Shown: piece after piece, positions 25,501-34,465 of the stretch
How positions within the stretch are numbered: position 1 is the stretch's first letter
Layout of the letters: each line of letters begins with the position of its first letter
Made by a program: the position numbers and the translations under genes
Notes under the pieces: generated by a model
What the model saw: only the letters and a program-made list of their open reading frames with translations
The model's database searches: none
Told to the model about the DNA's origin: nothing
DNA from: Streptomyces sp. NBC_00510
GTDB taxonomy: Bacteria > Actinomycetota > Actinomycetes > Streptomycetales > Streptomycetaceae
Assembly (NCBI GenBank): GCA_036013505.1
Contig: CP107851.1
Span: forward strand, 682,001-746,000
Length of the DNA: 64,000 nt
Direction of reading: 5' to 3'

Positions 25501-26820
25501 CAGCCCATGACCGGGGGGATCGCGGCCGTGTACGACGGCGTCCTCTACACCGGTCTCGGCCAGACCCCCGACGGTCAGTGGACCACCGCCCTGCGCTCCT
25601 ACGACCCGGCCACGGCGACCTGGAAGGACCTCGCCCCGGCCGTCACCAAGCGCAGCGGCGCGGCCTACGGGTTCGTCCGGGGCAAGTTGTACGTCGTCGG
25701 CGGCAAGAACCGCGCGGGCACGCCGATCGCCGGGGGCGAGGTCTACGACCCGGCGAGCGACACATGGTCGCGGATCGCCGACGCGCCCAAGGCGTACGGC
25801 AATTCGGCCGCGGCGGCGGTCGGCGACCGGCTCTACGTGATCGGCGGCTGCACCGGCGTCTCCTGCGGCACCCGCGACGTCCAGGTCTACGACCCGGCCG
25901 GCGACACGTGGTCCACGGGACCGGCCTACCCTGTGCCGACCTCCTGGCAGAGCTGCGGAACCGTCGACGGGACGCTGTACTGCGCGGGCGGTGTCCACCA
26001 GGGCGACGGGCAGCCTCCGCACGCCACGGCCGTGGGCTACGCCCTGGACCGGGCCGCGGGCCGCTGGACGCCGATCGCCGACCCGCCGGTGGACTTCTGG
26101 GGCGCCGCGACGGCGAGCGGCGGGGGCCGGCTCATGGCCGCCGGCGGTGTGCTGGTCGGGGCCGCCGCGGTGACCAACGAGGCCTACGCCTACGATCCGG
26201 CCGCGGACACGTGGAGCGCGCTGCCGAACCTGCCGCAGCCGCTGTACGCGGCGGCCGGAGCGCCCGGCTGGTCGGTGCTGGGCGGCCAGAGCGCCGACAG
26301 GGTGATGCAGACCTCCGCCCTCGAACTGTCCGGTTACGACGCGCCCCACGGGGACGTGACATGGCTGGCGGCGAAGGCGGGCTCCTCCTCCGTCGGCGCG
26401 GGCAGGACGGCGGAGCTGACCGTCACCGTCGACGCCCGGGACATGGGTCCGGCCGACGCGGGCGTGCACCAGGCGCGGCTGGTCATCGACAGCGACGGGC
26501 CGTACGCCTCCGTCACCGTGCCCGTCGCCATGACCGTGGTGGCGCCGCCGGGGTGGACGCACCTGACCGGCACCGTCAGCGGCGCCGGGCGGCATGGCGG
26601 CAGCACCCCGCTGGCCGGAGCCACGGTCCGGGTCGGTACCGGGGCGGGCGCGCACACGCTGAACACCGCGGTCGACGGCTCGTACCAGCTGTGGCTCCCG
26701 GACGCCGGACCCACCGTTTCCCTCACCGTGAGTGCCGAGGGCTACCGGACGGCCGAGCGCACGGTGCGACCGCGCGGTCGTGACGCCGTCACCGCCGACG
26801 TGGTTCTGACCAGGCGTTAG
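22597..26820 (+). CDS. secreted sedolisin (S53) protease with Kelch and carbohydrate-binding-like modules
   Basis: A 1407-residue secreted protein. After a signal peptide (RSQWRRAVGGAAALLLAALA) comes a sedolisin catalytic domain, roughly residues 100-440. It has the Glu172/Asp176 pair in AGEISLDLDM, the oxyanion Asp251 in ASGDYGHG and the nucleophile Ser346 in GGTSASAPI. Next are two carboxypeptidase-regulatory/CnaB-like domains (about 438-600), a jelly-roll module with SPDYDFSAQTRPALEFD (about 608-778), another CnaB-like domain (782-872), a Kelch propeller (about 962-1245, repeats such as KLYVVGGKNRAG and YDPASDTWSRI) and a final CnaB-like domain (1318-1407). No recognisable activation pro-domain precedes the catalytic part. 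GTG 22597 is chosen because GGAG lies seven bases upstream and the operator then stays non-coding. It converges with the GH92-PAP2 gene. Confidence 0.9.
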   Translation: MLVPRPSRPLSRYSRGAPARPTRSQWRRAVGGAAALLLAALAVQLPQQSPAVADDAGQATESLCGAPQPGHFGCFAVRRADTDSGRTARSATPEGFGPADLRSAYDLPADGGAGATIAVVAAYDNPMAEQDLAAYRAQYGLPPCTADNGCFRKVDQRGSTDYPQPNDGWAGEISLDLDMVSAVAPKAHILLVEADSSATDDLGTAVNTAVALGARYVSNSYGAYYDGPDLAALDAAYFDHPGTAVVFASGDYGHGLSYPASSPYVTSVGGTSLSRSDTGERGWTETVWSGTGSGCSAYQPKPAFQTGTGCDKRSVADVSAVADPDTGVAVYNTYSGGGWGVYGGTSASAPIIAGLYALAGTPVEGTYPAGYPYRAPGALNDVTTGSNAQCSDDAPCDPDTTPACEPANSCTAGPGYDGPTGLGTPNGVGAFRPGPHGAVTGKVTDKATGKALSGATVRLGAHAAVTAADGSWSLTAPTGSYTLTVNAFGYSQKDLGKVTLADGTELTRNAALAPVPTATVSGTVRDGGGHGWGLYARLTVDGVPGTVHTDPRTGRYSVRLERGKTYTLRATGLYPGYRPAETKVVLGSSPKTADLTLPLVGSGTLPPGYAVDYHGGGFQSFDTAAKPAGWSIVNHTAAGGWGFDDPLARGNQTGGDGGFAQVDDYALGWGEVDTELISPDYDFSAQTRPALEFDTALPSLWRFNDPTADIDVSTDGGDHWENLWHHTDVVEGPSHQVVPLTAYAGESSVRLRFHFAGSLTGIWQLDNVAVGTRSLVTVPGGLLTGRVTDANTGAGVVGATVSAAKAPEDSGHSIATLDDPAVGDGLYWAFSSRAGRQEFTAELPAFGYPAGTSAVTVKADAVTAADLVLRPSRLKATPGAVGVTVPWGGKKTVTVKVRNTGGAPASLAVGEQAVAGTPARVSGAARERTAASPDPLDVAATATTSTTAAGRTAGATAGQAWQPLADLPQPMTGGIAAVYDGVLYTGLGQTPDGQWTTALRSYDPATATWKDLAPAVTKRSGAAYGFVRGKLYVVGGKNRAGTPIAGGEVYDPASDTWSRIADAPKAYGNSAAAAVGDRLYVIGGCTGVSCGTRDVQVYDPAGDTWSTGPAYPVPTSWQSCGTVDGTLYCAGGVHQGDGQPPHATAVGYALDRAAGRWTPIADPPVDFWGAATASGGGRLMAAGGVLVGAAAVTNEAYAYDPAADTWSALPNLPQPLYAAAGAPGWSVLGGQSADRVMQTSALELSGYDAPHGDVTWLAAKAGSSSVGAGRTAELTVTVDARDMGPADAGVHQARLVIDSDGPYASVTVPVAMTVVAPPGWTHLTGTVSGAGRHGGSTPLAGATVRVGTGAGAHTLNTAVDGSYQLWLPDAGPTVSLTVSAEGYRTAERTVRPRGRDAVTADVVLTRR

Positions 26821-26857
26821 GCGGACGTGCAGGACACGGTGGGGCAGAAATGCCGAC

Positions 26858-26898
26858 GGCCCCTCCGGGTGAACCACTGTGGTTCACCCGGAGGGGCC
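26858..26898. terminator. bidirectional terminator between two convergent giant genes
   Basis: A perfect 19-base-pair stem (26858-26876 with 26880-26898) closes a CTG loop. It lies 38 bases after the protease stop and 22 bases after the GH92-PAP2 stop, so it can serve both strands. Confidence 0.9.
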
Positions 26899-26919
26899 GG
26901 CCGCCGACGGCGGTGTGCG

Positions 26920-29900
26920 CTACCCCTGGGGGATCCACATGGGGTTGGCCCACTCCGTCGACGGCGCCCAGAATCCGGCGCCCCCAGCGGAGCCTGGTCC
27001 GTTGCCTCCGCGGCTCAGCAGGTCGGATGCCCCGGCGATGCGGTCACCACCGTTGCCGCCGGCCGCGACCGGACGGTCGTCGTGGTCCGTGGGCTGGAAC
27101 CCGACCGTGTAGGTCCGGGTGACCGAACCGTTGGCCGAGGTCACCTTGATGGTGCGGGTGGTGAACCGGTGCCCGGTCGACGACAGGACCGAGCTGCCGT
27201 CGGTGACCTCCACCCTCGCGCCGGACTGGGCCGGTACGGCGGAGAGGGCCGGGATCTTCTTGTTCTTCGGCCAGTCCACGACGTACGTGGACACGGCCGG
27301 GTCGAACCCGTCGATCGCGATGCCGCCGACGGTGATCGCCTTGGCGTCGGCGACGCTGGCCTTGGTGGCGTCGGTGTGGTTCGTCACCTTGACCGACCCG
27401 TCGGCGTTGACGACGACGTGCGCCGTCATCGCGGCCGCCAGGTTGATCCGCTCCCAGCTCGCTCCGCCGTCGGCGGTGAGGTCCAGCGGGGAGCCGGAGT
27501 CCGTCGCGGTCTGCTCGAGGATCTGGGTGCGCTGCTCGGTGGTGAGGTCCGGGAAGGCCGTGATCAGCAGGGCCGCCGCGTCGGACGGCGCCTTGAGGGG
27601 CTGCCCGGACTTCCCGACCTGGGAGAACCCGTAGTCCAGGCGCTGCGTGTACAGGTCGACGTGCTGCGCCGTACTCAGGCCGGCGTAGGAGTCGCCCCCG
27701 CAGGCCTCGAGCGTGTCGCCATAGCCCTGCTTCTCGCAACTGGCGAGCAGCACGTTCTCCATCTCGGTGTGGGCCTGCGTCAGCAGCTTCGCGAAGTCGG
27801 CGTCCGCCCACCGGTGCGCGACGGTGGCCTGTGCGGCGATGCGGCCGCCCATGACGTCGAGCGGGTAGTGGAACCCGAGGACGATGCGGTTGTCCCCGTA
27901 CTCCGAGGTGCGGGCCAGGATCGACGGTGCCAGCTCCGGCAGGAGCGTGGCGAGGATGGTCCCCGCTTCGTAGCCGCCGTAGGTGTGGCCGCTCGGGTAC
28001 GAACCACTGGTGGTGAGGCTGCCGTAGGAGCCGTCCTGCGACTCATAGATGGCGCCGCCGTCGCCGACGAACCCGAGCCGCACGTACGGGCGCTGGTAGC
28101 CGAAGTGGTCCTTCGCCGCTCCGCCCTTGTCGAGGCCCTGCGTGACGCGGGAGAACAGCGCGCCGGTCTTCGGCAGCCGGCCGCCGTTGAGGGCGTCCAG
28201 GTAGATCTGGCCGAGCCGGGAGCCGAGGCCGTCGGCCATGGTGACGGTGGAGCTGTTCGTGGCGTCGACCTCGGCCCGGTCCACCTCCTTCTGCGTCGCC
28301 GCGTTGTTGATGCGCACGGCGATCCGGTCGTTCTCCGCGGTGAGCGGAGTACCGACAGGCACCTTGGTGTTGGCGGCGAGGATGTCGGAGTCGAGGTCCT
28401 TGAAGCCGTTGAGCAGGCCGTAGAAGTAGTCGGTCCCGTCGCCGGTGCCCGGCCACTTGTCCGACGCGTAGGTGGCGTTGAGCGTGTCGTCCGGGAAGGG
28501 GGACGGCTCGTACGCCGGGTCGGAGGCGTCCGCCGCGGCGGTCGCCGAGGTGGTCACCGGGACGGTCGCGGCGGAGTCGTCCGAGGTTCCGGCCAGGGTG
28601 ACCGCGGTGACGGTGGCCGCGTGGGCCTTCGCCTTGCCCGTGGTCGTGAGCAGCGTCGTGCCCGTCGTGGCGGGGACGTGCGCGGTGGTTCCGTCGTCGA
28701 GGGCCACGGTGTAGCCGATGATCGGGAATCCGCCGTCGCCGGCCGCCTGCCAGGTCACGCGGACCTGCTTGCCGTCGGTGATCACACCCGTCACGGCCGG
28801 CTTCTGCGGCTTGCCGCCGCCGGTGACCACGGGTGCCGTGGCGCCGCTTCGCTGCGAGGTGCCGACGGCGTTGACCGCCTGGACGCGTGCCGTGTACGAC
28901 CTGCCCGACCGCAGCCAGGTGAAGGTCGTGCTCCGGCTGTCCGGATCCTTGATCTTGATCTGGTGGCCGTCGCTGAGGGTGATCTCGTAGCCGGTGACCG
29001 GTGAGCCGCCGGTGTCCTTGGGTGCGGACCAGGCGACGGTCACGCTCGTGCCGGACGAGGTCGCCGACACCGCGTCAGGCGAGGCCGGCACCGTCTTGGG
29101 CTTCACGGTGAGCGCGGACAGGGCGTGTCGAAGGGTGTCGTACCGGGCGGTGAGGGTCGCGTCCGTGGCCGCGCCGTCGGCGACCGCGGTCTTCGCCGCG
29201 GCGAGTGCCCCGGTGAACGCCTTCCACGACGCGTCCGTGTAGCGGTCGTCGTCGAGGGCCGACGCGGTGGCGACCAGGTCCTCCAGCTTCAGCCGCGGGA
29301 GCGGGATCAGCTGGTTGGCAGCCAGGGTGAGGCTGCGCGTCTGCGTGTCGACCTCGAGCTGGGTCGCGTCCTCGGCGGCGACGAGGGTGCGTGCGGCCGC
29401 GAGTTCACGCCCGTACACACCGAAGTCGATCGCGTCGTAGCGCTCCGCGTCGGCGTAGAGCCCCTCATACTGCTCGATCGCCTTGCGCAGGGCGGACTTG
29501 TCCGTGACGGCGGGCGTCTCGACGTGGTTGAAGGTGATCCGGCCCAGGTTCGCGACGTACGGGTGCGAGGAGTCCGGGTTCGTCGTCAGCCGCAGGTAGA
29601 CGGTGTGCGTGCCGGTGATCGCCTTGGGGAGCGTCAGGCTCGTCGTCCCTCCGGACGACCACGCGGATCCCGTGACCGGCAGCGGCACGGTCGCGTACGG
29701 CGTACCCGGGTTGGCCGTGTCGAAGGAGTCCAGGTAGAGCTGGACGGCGGAGCCGGTGCCGCAGCGGGCGGAGTTGTTGACGTAGGTGATCGTGACGGTG
29801 CTCTTCGGGGAGCTGCCGAAGTCGACGTCCCCGTAGTTGACCCAGGCCCCGTTGTAGGTGCCGCCGAGGTCGGTGGTGGAACCCGAGCCGGTCCAGCCGA

Positions 29901-32900
29901 CGGGCTCGCTCTTGAGGCCGCCGCCGCTGTTGGAGCGCCACGCGGTGGCGTCGAAGCCCACGGGGGCGTCGGCGGTCTGCGTCAGGGCCAGCGAGTAGAC
30001 GTTGCCCACGTAGGGCTGGGAGGCCGTCTGCGTGCTGGAGACGAACGCCGCGTACACGTCCTGGACGCCGGTGAAGACGCTCGGGTCGAGGTGCACGCTC
30101 GTGGTGGCGATGGTTCCCCAGCCCGATCCGCTGTAGTCGAGCGGGATGTCGACGCTCTTCGCGCCGTCCTTCGAGCCGAGGTGCAGCTCGATGTGCGAGT
30201 CCGACGCGGCCCGCGACTGGGGCTTGTCATAGCGGACGGTGACGGTGTCGGCGCCGTTGCGGAGGTTCGTGTCCTTCCACTGCGCCCACGCGCCGTTCGT
30301 CACGTTCTCGAAGATGCCGTTGCCGAGGTTGAGCGGCAGCGAACCGTTGCCGGTCGCGGTGCTGTTCACCGCGGTCAGCGTGGCGAGCGTGGTCGTGGGG
30401 GACGTCGAGACCTCGTACGGCGAGAACTGGTACCAGTCGAAGTTCGACACCCACTGCTGGCCCGACGGGGCGTGGAACACGAACGTCGCGCTCTTCGCGT
30501 CCAGCAGGGCGTCGGCGTCGGTGACGGCCGCCTGCACCGTGGAGTAGTACTGCCAGCCGCCGGTCCCGGGGAGCGAGACGGTGGCCACGATCGGGCCGTC
30601 GGCGGCGCCGGCGTGGATGTCCACGCTGCTCGGCTTCGCATTCGTCGCCTGCGAGTTCGCGTAGCGCACCGAGATGGTCCGCGGGGCGACCCCGCCGAAG
30701 TCCAGCTTGGTGAACCGCTCCCACGATCCCTCGGTGACGCCACCGAGGTTGCCGTCGGAGTTGTTCCGCTCGCTGATGAGGCTGGGGCCCTCCTTCTGGT
30801 CGGGGCTCTCGGCCTGCAGGACGGCGTAGCCGCCCTCGTCGATGGTCAGGGCGTCGATGGCGGTCTGCAGCGCGTCCTGCGCGGCCAGGATCGTGCCCGT
30901 CGCGGAGGCGGTGTCCGCGAGGACGGTCCGCGCACGTTCGAGGGCCGACCGGAACAGGTTCCAGGAGCCGTCGGAGTAGTTGGCGCTGCGCACCACGGAC
31001 GCCTCGTCGACGAGTGCGCCCAGGGCCTTGCGCTGCACCGCGGCGGCGGAGATGAGGAGCGGGTCGGTCGGCGATATCCCGGTGCCGCTCACCGTCGAGG
31101 CCCGCACGCCGTGGGCGAAGGCCGCGTCCCGGAAGGTGATGCCGAAGCGCGCGTCGGTCTTCGTGGTGCCGGTGAGGGACAGCGTCGCCGCCCGCTTGTC
31201 ACTGACGCGGAGGTCCGCCGTGACGCCGGCCGGCAGGCCGGTCACGCTCGCCACTCCGCCCTTGGTGAGGCTGGTCCCCTTGCGGGCGTCGAACGACGCC
31301 GGTCCGTCCAGGGTGAGCTGCACGCTGTCGTGCAGGGTGCCGTCCTCGTCGGTGTCGACGGTGCCCGGGCGGGCGGAGACGACGGTGTCGCCCTTGTCCG
31401 TGCCCGCGTCACCGTCGCCCGTGTCGCCCCCGTCGGTGTCCAGCGAGTACGCGGGCTCCGTGTGGGCGCCCCACTGGGAGGGCTTGGAACCCATGGTGAA
31501 GTCCAGGGTCCCGCCGGAGATGATCTGGGAGTAGTCGAGCCACGTGTTGTCGAACCGCTTGCCGTTGAGGGTCGCGTCCTGCACGTAGTAGTTGCTCGGC
31601 GACACGCCGTCGGCCTTCACCGTGAACCGGGAGCCGTTGGCGTAGCTGATCGTCGTCGAGTCGAAGAACGGGCTGCCGATCTGGAACTGGCTGGATCCGG
31701 CGGTCACCGGGAACAGGCCCAGGGCGGCGCCGACGAACATGGTCGACATGGTGCCGGCGTCGTTGTCCATGGTCGGCAGGAAGCCGTTCGGGGAGAGCTT
31801 GTAGACCTGGGTCTTGACCGGCGGGGTGAACTGGCCGCCGGAGCTGGGGGCCTCGTTCGTCGAGCCCGTCGCGATGTAGCGGTTCCAGGTCGTGCCGGTG
31901 TAGATGGCGCGCACCCACTTCTGCGTCAGGCTCGGCTCGCCGACGTAGTTGAAGAGGTACGGGGCCTGCAGGTCGATCTCGTTCGCGTTGGAGTGCAGCA
32001 TGGTCGAGCCGTCGTCGACGCTGGAGTCCTCGCCGAACATGTGCTTGACCGCGGCCTTGCCGGCCTTGTCGCCGCCCATGGCCTTGATCAGGCCGCCCAT
32101 GTTGTACGCGTCGTACCAGTGGTACTGCCACAGCGTGCCCTGGTAGAGGCCCGCCGCCTCGAACTTCTCGTAGTCGGCGCTCTGCCAGTCGCCGTTCGCG
32201 GCGCGCGGGGTGAGCAGACCGACCTTGGTGCCGTCGGCCGCGGTCCAGGCGCCGGACTTCACGAGGTTGTCGATTGCCATCGTCGACTGGGTGCGCAGCT
32301 TCTTCGCGTCGTCCTTCTTGCCGAGCCCGTCGGCGACGACGGACAGCGCCCACTGGTCGTAGCCGCGCTGCACGGTCGTACCGGGGTCACCGGTGACGTA
32401 CCCCTGCCGCAGCTGCGCGCCGGTGTAGTACCCGGAGTACGACAGCAGCGCCGGGTACGCCTCGTCGAGCCGGTCGAAGTTCTTGAAGCCCTTCGACAGC
32501 GCGTCGGCGACCAGCACGGCCGAGCGCTCCCAGCGTACGGTCGGAACCGAGTGGGTGAGGCTGCCGAGGCTCTTGCCCGAGGTACGCGCGTCGGCGAAGA
32601 GCACGATGAGCGACTGGATCATGTCCCGGTACGTGGCCGGGTCGATGTAGGACTCGACGGAGTACTTGCGGAAGTCGTCCCAGGTGGACCAGCCGTCGTA
32701 GTACGTGAAGCCGTTCGCCTTGTGCACGGCGCCGTCGGCGCCGCGGTACGTCCCGCTGGTGCTGGTGGCGTTCACCGGCAGCGCGTACATGCGGTACAGG
32801 TGCGTGTAGAACTCCTTGGTGAGCGTCGACCCGGGGTCGGACTTCACCGAGGAGCGCACGTCGACGGCGCCGAGCGCCTTGTTCCAGTCCGCCTTCGTCT

Positions 32901-33924
32901 GCGCGCGCGCCTGGTCGAAGGTGAGGTCGCCGACCTCGTTGTACTGGTCGGTCGTGGCCTGCTCGGCGCTGATCGGCGACAGCGTGATGCGCAGCTCGAT
33001 GTCGTCGCCCGCGGCCTTGTCGAACCCGAGGACGGCGCCGGTGTCGGACCCGTCCTGCGCGGTCGCGTCGCTCAGCTTGCCGTCGTTGCCCCAGCTTTTC
33101 AGGGAGGTCACGGGGACGTTCGTGGTGGCGGCGTAGTACAGCTTGTACGAGGCGCCGTTGAACGAACCCGCGATGAGCCCGGTGATCGACGTGGTCCCGT
33201 TCGGGAGCGTCGTCGCCTTCATCGTCGAGCGGGTGCGGCTGGTGAAGTTGTTCGCGAGGTCGAGGACGAGCTCGGGGTTCGACCCGGCGGGGAAGCTGTA
33301 CCGCTGCAGCGCCGTGCGCGTCGTCGCGGTCATCTCGGCCTTGATGGTGCCCGGGTCCTGCTTCACCGACGACGCGGTTCCGGAGATGGCCCCGAGGCCC
33401 ACCTGGTAGGAGCCGGGCGCCGCGCTCTCGTCGTCGTGGCTGTACGCGTGGGCGTACGTGCCGGCGGCGGGCCGGCTCTCGTACTGCACGGAGGTCGGGA
33501 CGACGAGCAGGTCGCCACCGCCTCCGGAGCCGCCGACGCCGTCGAGGTTCGTCGCGGTGAACCCGGCGATGTGGTCCTCGTTGTAGTCGTACCCGGTGTG
33601 GTTCCGGTTCGGCGTGGTCAGCGGGTTGACCTTGGCCAGGCTGTGGGGCGCCTGCGCGCCCGGCAGGTCGTTGCCGTCGTCGCCGGCGGTCGACACGAAC
33701 GGGTCGACGAGCTTCGTGTAGTCCGTCCCGCCGGACGTCCCGCCGGACCCCGTGGACGTGGTGGCGACGGGCACGGCGGCGGCCGCGCCGCCACCCGCCA
33801 GCGCGCCGAGGCCGAGCGCCCCGGTGAGCAGCGCGGCGACCGTCGCGCGCAGTGGCCGGCGACGCCCGTCTGCGGTTCTCGGAAGGACCGCGCGGGGCAA
33901 GGGGGGATGGGATCTGATGGACAC
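26920..33924 (-). CDS. secreted GH92 mannosidase - PAP2 phosphatase fusion
   Basis: A 2334-residue secreted multidomain enzyme. The signal peptide (RRRPLRATVAALLTGALG) is followed by a GH92 alpha-mannosidase domain, about residues 65-830, beginning DYTKLVDPFVSTAGDDG. The base region reads MDNDAGTMS with Asp720 and Asp722. The conserved acid motif, usually EGxxWQY, reads YQGTLWQYHW with Gln595. Next come FIVAR-like helices, three CBM6-like beta-sandwiches (about 1030-1470), further FIVAR repeats and two fibronectin type III domains (about 1615-1790). Then follows a PAP2 acid phosphatase domain (about 1808-2110) with all three motifs: Lys1938-x6-Arg1945-Pro, PSGH ending at His1980, and Asn-Arg2013-x5-His2019-x3-Asp2023. 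GTG 33924 is preferred because GGAGAGG precedes it. Predicted role: removal of mannose and phosphate from phosphomannan outside the cell. Confidence 0.9.
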   Translation of the reverse strand: MSIRSHPPLPRAVLPRTADGRRRPLRATVAALLTGALGLGALAGGGAAAAVPVATTSTGSGGTSGGTDYTKLVDPFVSTAGDDGNDLPGAQAPHSLAKVNPLTTPNRNHTGYDYNEDHIAGFTATNLDGVGGSGGGGDLLVVPTSVQYESRPAAGTYAHAYSHDDESAAPGSYQVGLGAISGTASSVKQDPGTIKAEMTATTRTALQRYSFPAGSNPELVLDLANNFTSRTRSTMKATTLPNGTTSITGLIAGSFNGASYKLYYAATTNVPVTSLKSWGNDGKLSDATAQDGSDTGAVLGFDKAAGDDIELRITLSPISAEQATTDQYNEVGDLTFDQARAQTKADWNKALGAVDVRSSVKSDPGSTLTKEFYTHLYRMYALPVNATSTSGTYRGADGAVHKANGFTYYDGWSTWDDFRKYSVESYIDPATYRDMIQSLIVLFADARTSGKSLGSLTHSVPTVRWERSAVLVADALSKGFKNFDRLDEAYPALLSYSGYYTGAQLRQGYVTGDPGTTVQRGYDQWALSVVADGLGKKDDAKKLRTQSTMAIDNLVKSGAWTAADGTKVGLLTPRAANGDWQSADYEKFEAAGLYQGTLWQYHWYDAYNMGGLIKAMGGDKAGKAAVKHMFGEDSSVDDGSTMLHSNANEIDLQAPYLFNYVGEPSLTQKWVRAIYTGTTWNRYIATGSTNEAPSSGGQFTPPVKTQVYKLSPNGFLPTMDNDAGTMSTMFVGAALGLFPVTAGSSQFQIGSPFFDSTTISYANGSRFTVKADGVSPSNYYVQDATLNGKRFDNTWLDYSQIISGGTLDFTMGSKPSQWGAHTEPAYSLDTDGGDTGDGDAGTDKGDTVVSARPGTVDTDEDGTLHDSVQLTLDGPASFDARKGTSLTKGGVASVTGLPAGVTADLRVSDKRAATLSLTGTTKTDARFGITFRDAAFAHGVRASTVSGTGISPTDPLLISAAAVQRKALGALVDEASVVRSANYSDGSWNLFRSALERARTVLADTASATGTILAAQDALQTAIDALTIDEGGYAVLQAESPDQKEGPSLISERNNSDGNLGGVTEGSWERFTKLDFGGVAPRTISVRYANSQATNAKPSSVDIHAGAADGPIVATVSLPGTGGWQYYSTVQAAVTDADALLDAKSATFVFHAPSGQQWVSNFDWYQFSPYEVSTSPTTTLATLTAVNSTATGNGSLPLNLGNGIFENVTNGAWAQWKDTNLRNGADTVTVRYDKPQSRAASDSHIELHLGSKDGAKSVDIPLDYSGSGWGTIATTSVHLDPSVFTGVQDVYAAFVSSTQTASQPYVGNVYSLALTQTADAPVGFDATAWRSNSGGGLKSEPVGWTGSGSTTDLGGTYNGAWVNYGDVDFGSSPKSTVTITYVNNSARCGTGSAVQLYLDSFDTANPGTPYATVPLPVTGSAWSSGGTTSLTLPKAITGTHTVYLRLTTNPDSSHPYVANLGRITFNHVETPAVTDKSALRKAIEQYEGLYADAERYDAIDFGVYGRELAAARTLVAAEDATQLEVDTQTRSLTLAANQLIPLPRLKLEDLVATASALDDDRYTDASWKAFTGALAAAKTAVADGAATDATLTARYDTLRHALSALTVKPKTVPASPDAVSATSSGTSVTVAWSAPKDTGGSPVTGYEITLSDGHQIKIKDPDSRSTTFTWLRSGRSYTARVQAVNAVGTSQRSGATAPVVTGGGKPQKPAVTGVITDGKQVRVTWQAAGDGGFPIIGYTVALDDGTTAHVPATTGTTLLTTTGKAKAHAATVTAVTLAGTSDDSAATVPVTTSATAAADASDPAYEPSPFPDDTLNATYASDKWPGTGDGTDYFYGLLNGFKDLDSDILAANTKVPVGTPLTAENDRIAVRINNAATQKEVDRAEVDATNSSTVTMADGLGSRLGQIYLDALNGGRLPKTGALFSRVTQGLDKGGAAKDHFGYQRPYVRLGFVGDGGAIYESQDGSYGSLTTSGSYPSGHTYGGYEAGTILATLLPELAPSILARTSEYGDNRIVLGFHYPLDVMGGRIAAQATVAHRWADADFAKLLTQAHTEMENVLLASCEKQGYGDTLEACGGDSYAGLSTAQHVDLYTQRLDYGFSQVGKSGQPLKAPSDAAALLITAFPDLTTEQRTQILEQTATDSGSPLDLTADGGASWERINLAAAMTAHVVVNADGSVKVTNHTDATKASVADAKAITVGGIAIDGFDPAVSTYVVDWPKNKKIPALSAVPAQSGARVEVTDGSSVLSSTGHRFTTRTIKVTSANGSVTRTYTVGFQPTDHDDRPVAAGGNGGDRIAGASDLLSRGGNGPGSAGGAGFWAPSTEWANPMWIPQG

Positions 33925-33974
33925 GTAACCTCTCCAGCGTCGCAATACGCACGCACGGTTCGGCCTCACCAGAA

Positions 33975-33986
33975 GACAACGTTGTC
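33975..33986 (-). promoter_or_regulatory. LacI-type operator candidate before the GH92-PAP2 gene
   Basis: GACAACGTTGTC is a perfect 12-base palindrome ending 51 bases upstream of the GTG start. The near-identical sequence in front of the convergent protease gene (22563-22574) suggests one repressor controls both. No LacI gene lies in the window. Confidence 0.55.
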
Positions 33987-34465
33987 AGCCCGGAAACGCC
34001 GGGCGTGCAACCCAGAGCGAGACGGTAGTGGACGAACGGCATCGCAGCCGCCGCTTTCACGACCGTATGCCATCACACACGGAGAAGGCGTACGGAAGGC
34101 GAACGGAATTCGTACGGCACGTGCGTGCCGGGGGCCGTGAAGACGACGCAACGGCTCGGCGTGCGGCGGGGCGTGAGGACTTCGGCCGACGACGGGTCAG
34201 AGAGTAGCCCGGTGGGGCCGCCCTGTACACGTCATCCGGGCCCGGTCCTACGTCATGGGCGAGATGTCCGCCCCCGTCTCGGGTGGGCGCCACCGAATAC
34301 GCGCCGCTGCCGGTCGGTCTTCCGTGGCTGCCGTTGCTCAGAGCCTCAGCGGCTCTCAGCATTCCGGGCATTTCTGCCTGGAAGGTCCGGGCGGCCCCCC
34401 GGCGTTGCCGCCGTTTCGACGCGCATTCGACTGCGGCAGGTAGTGCGACGCGCTTCACTGGTGCC
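33987..34465. other. intergenic stretch, no gene recognised
   Basis: Upstream of the GH92-PAP2 gene and before the small Cys/His protein I see no credible gene or RNA. It presumably holds the promoters of both. Confidence 0.3.

Noticed and set aside
22615..26877. Very long antisense open frame (about 1420 codons) opposite the sedolisin gene
   Set aside because: It is a mirror effect of GC-rich third positions on the opposite strand; it is rich in Gly/Arg/Val with no domain and no ribosome site.
26827..34140. Plus-strand open frames of 725 and 1671 codons opposite the GH92-PAP2 gene
   Set aside because: They have compositional bias only, while the minus-strand protein has clear domains throughout.
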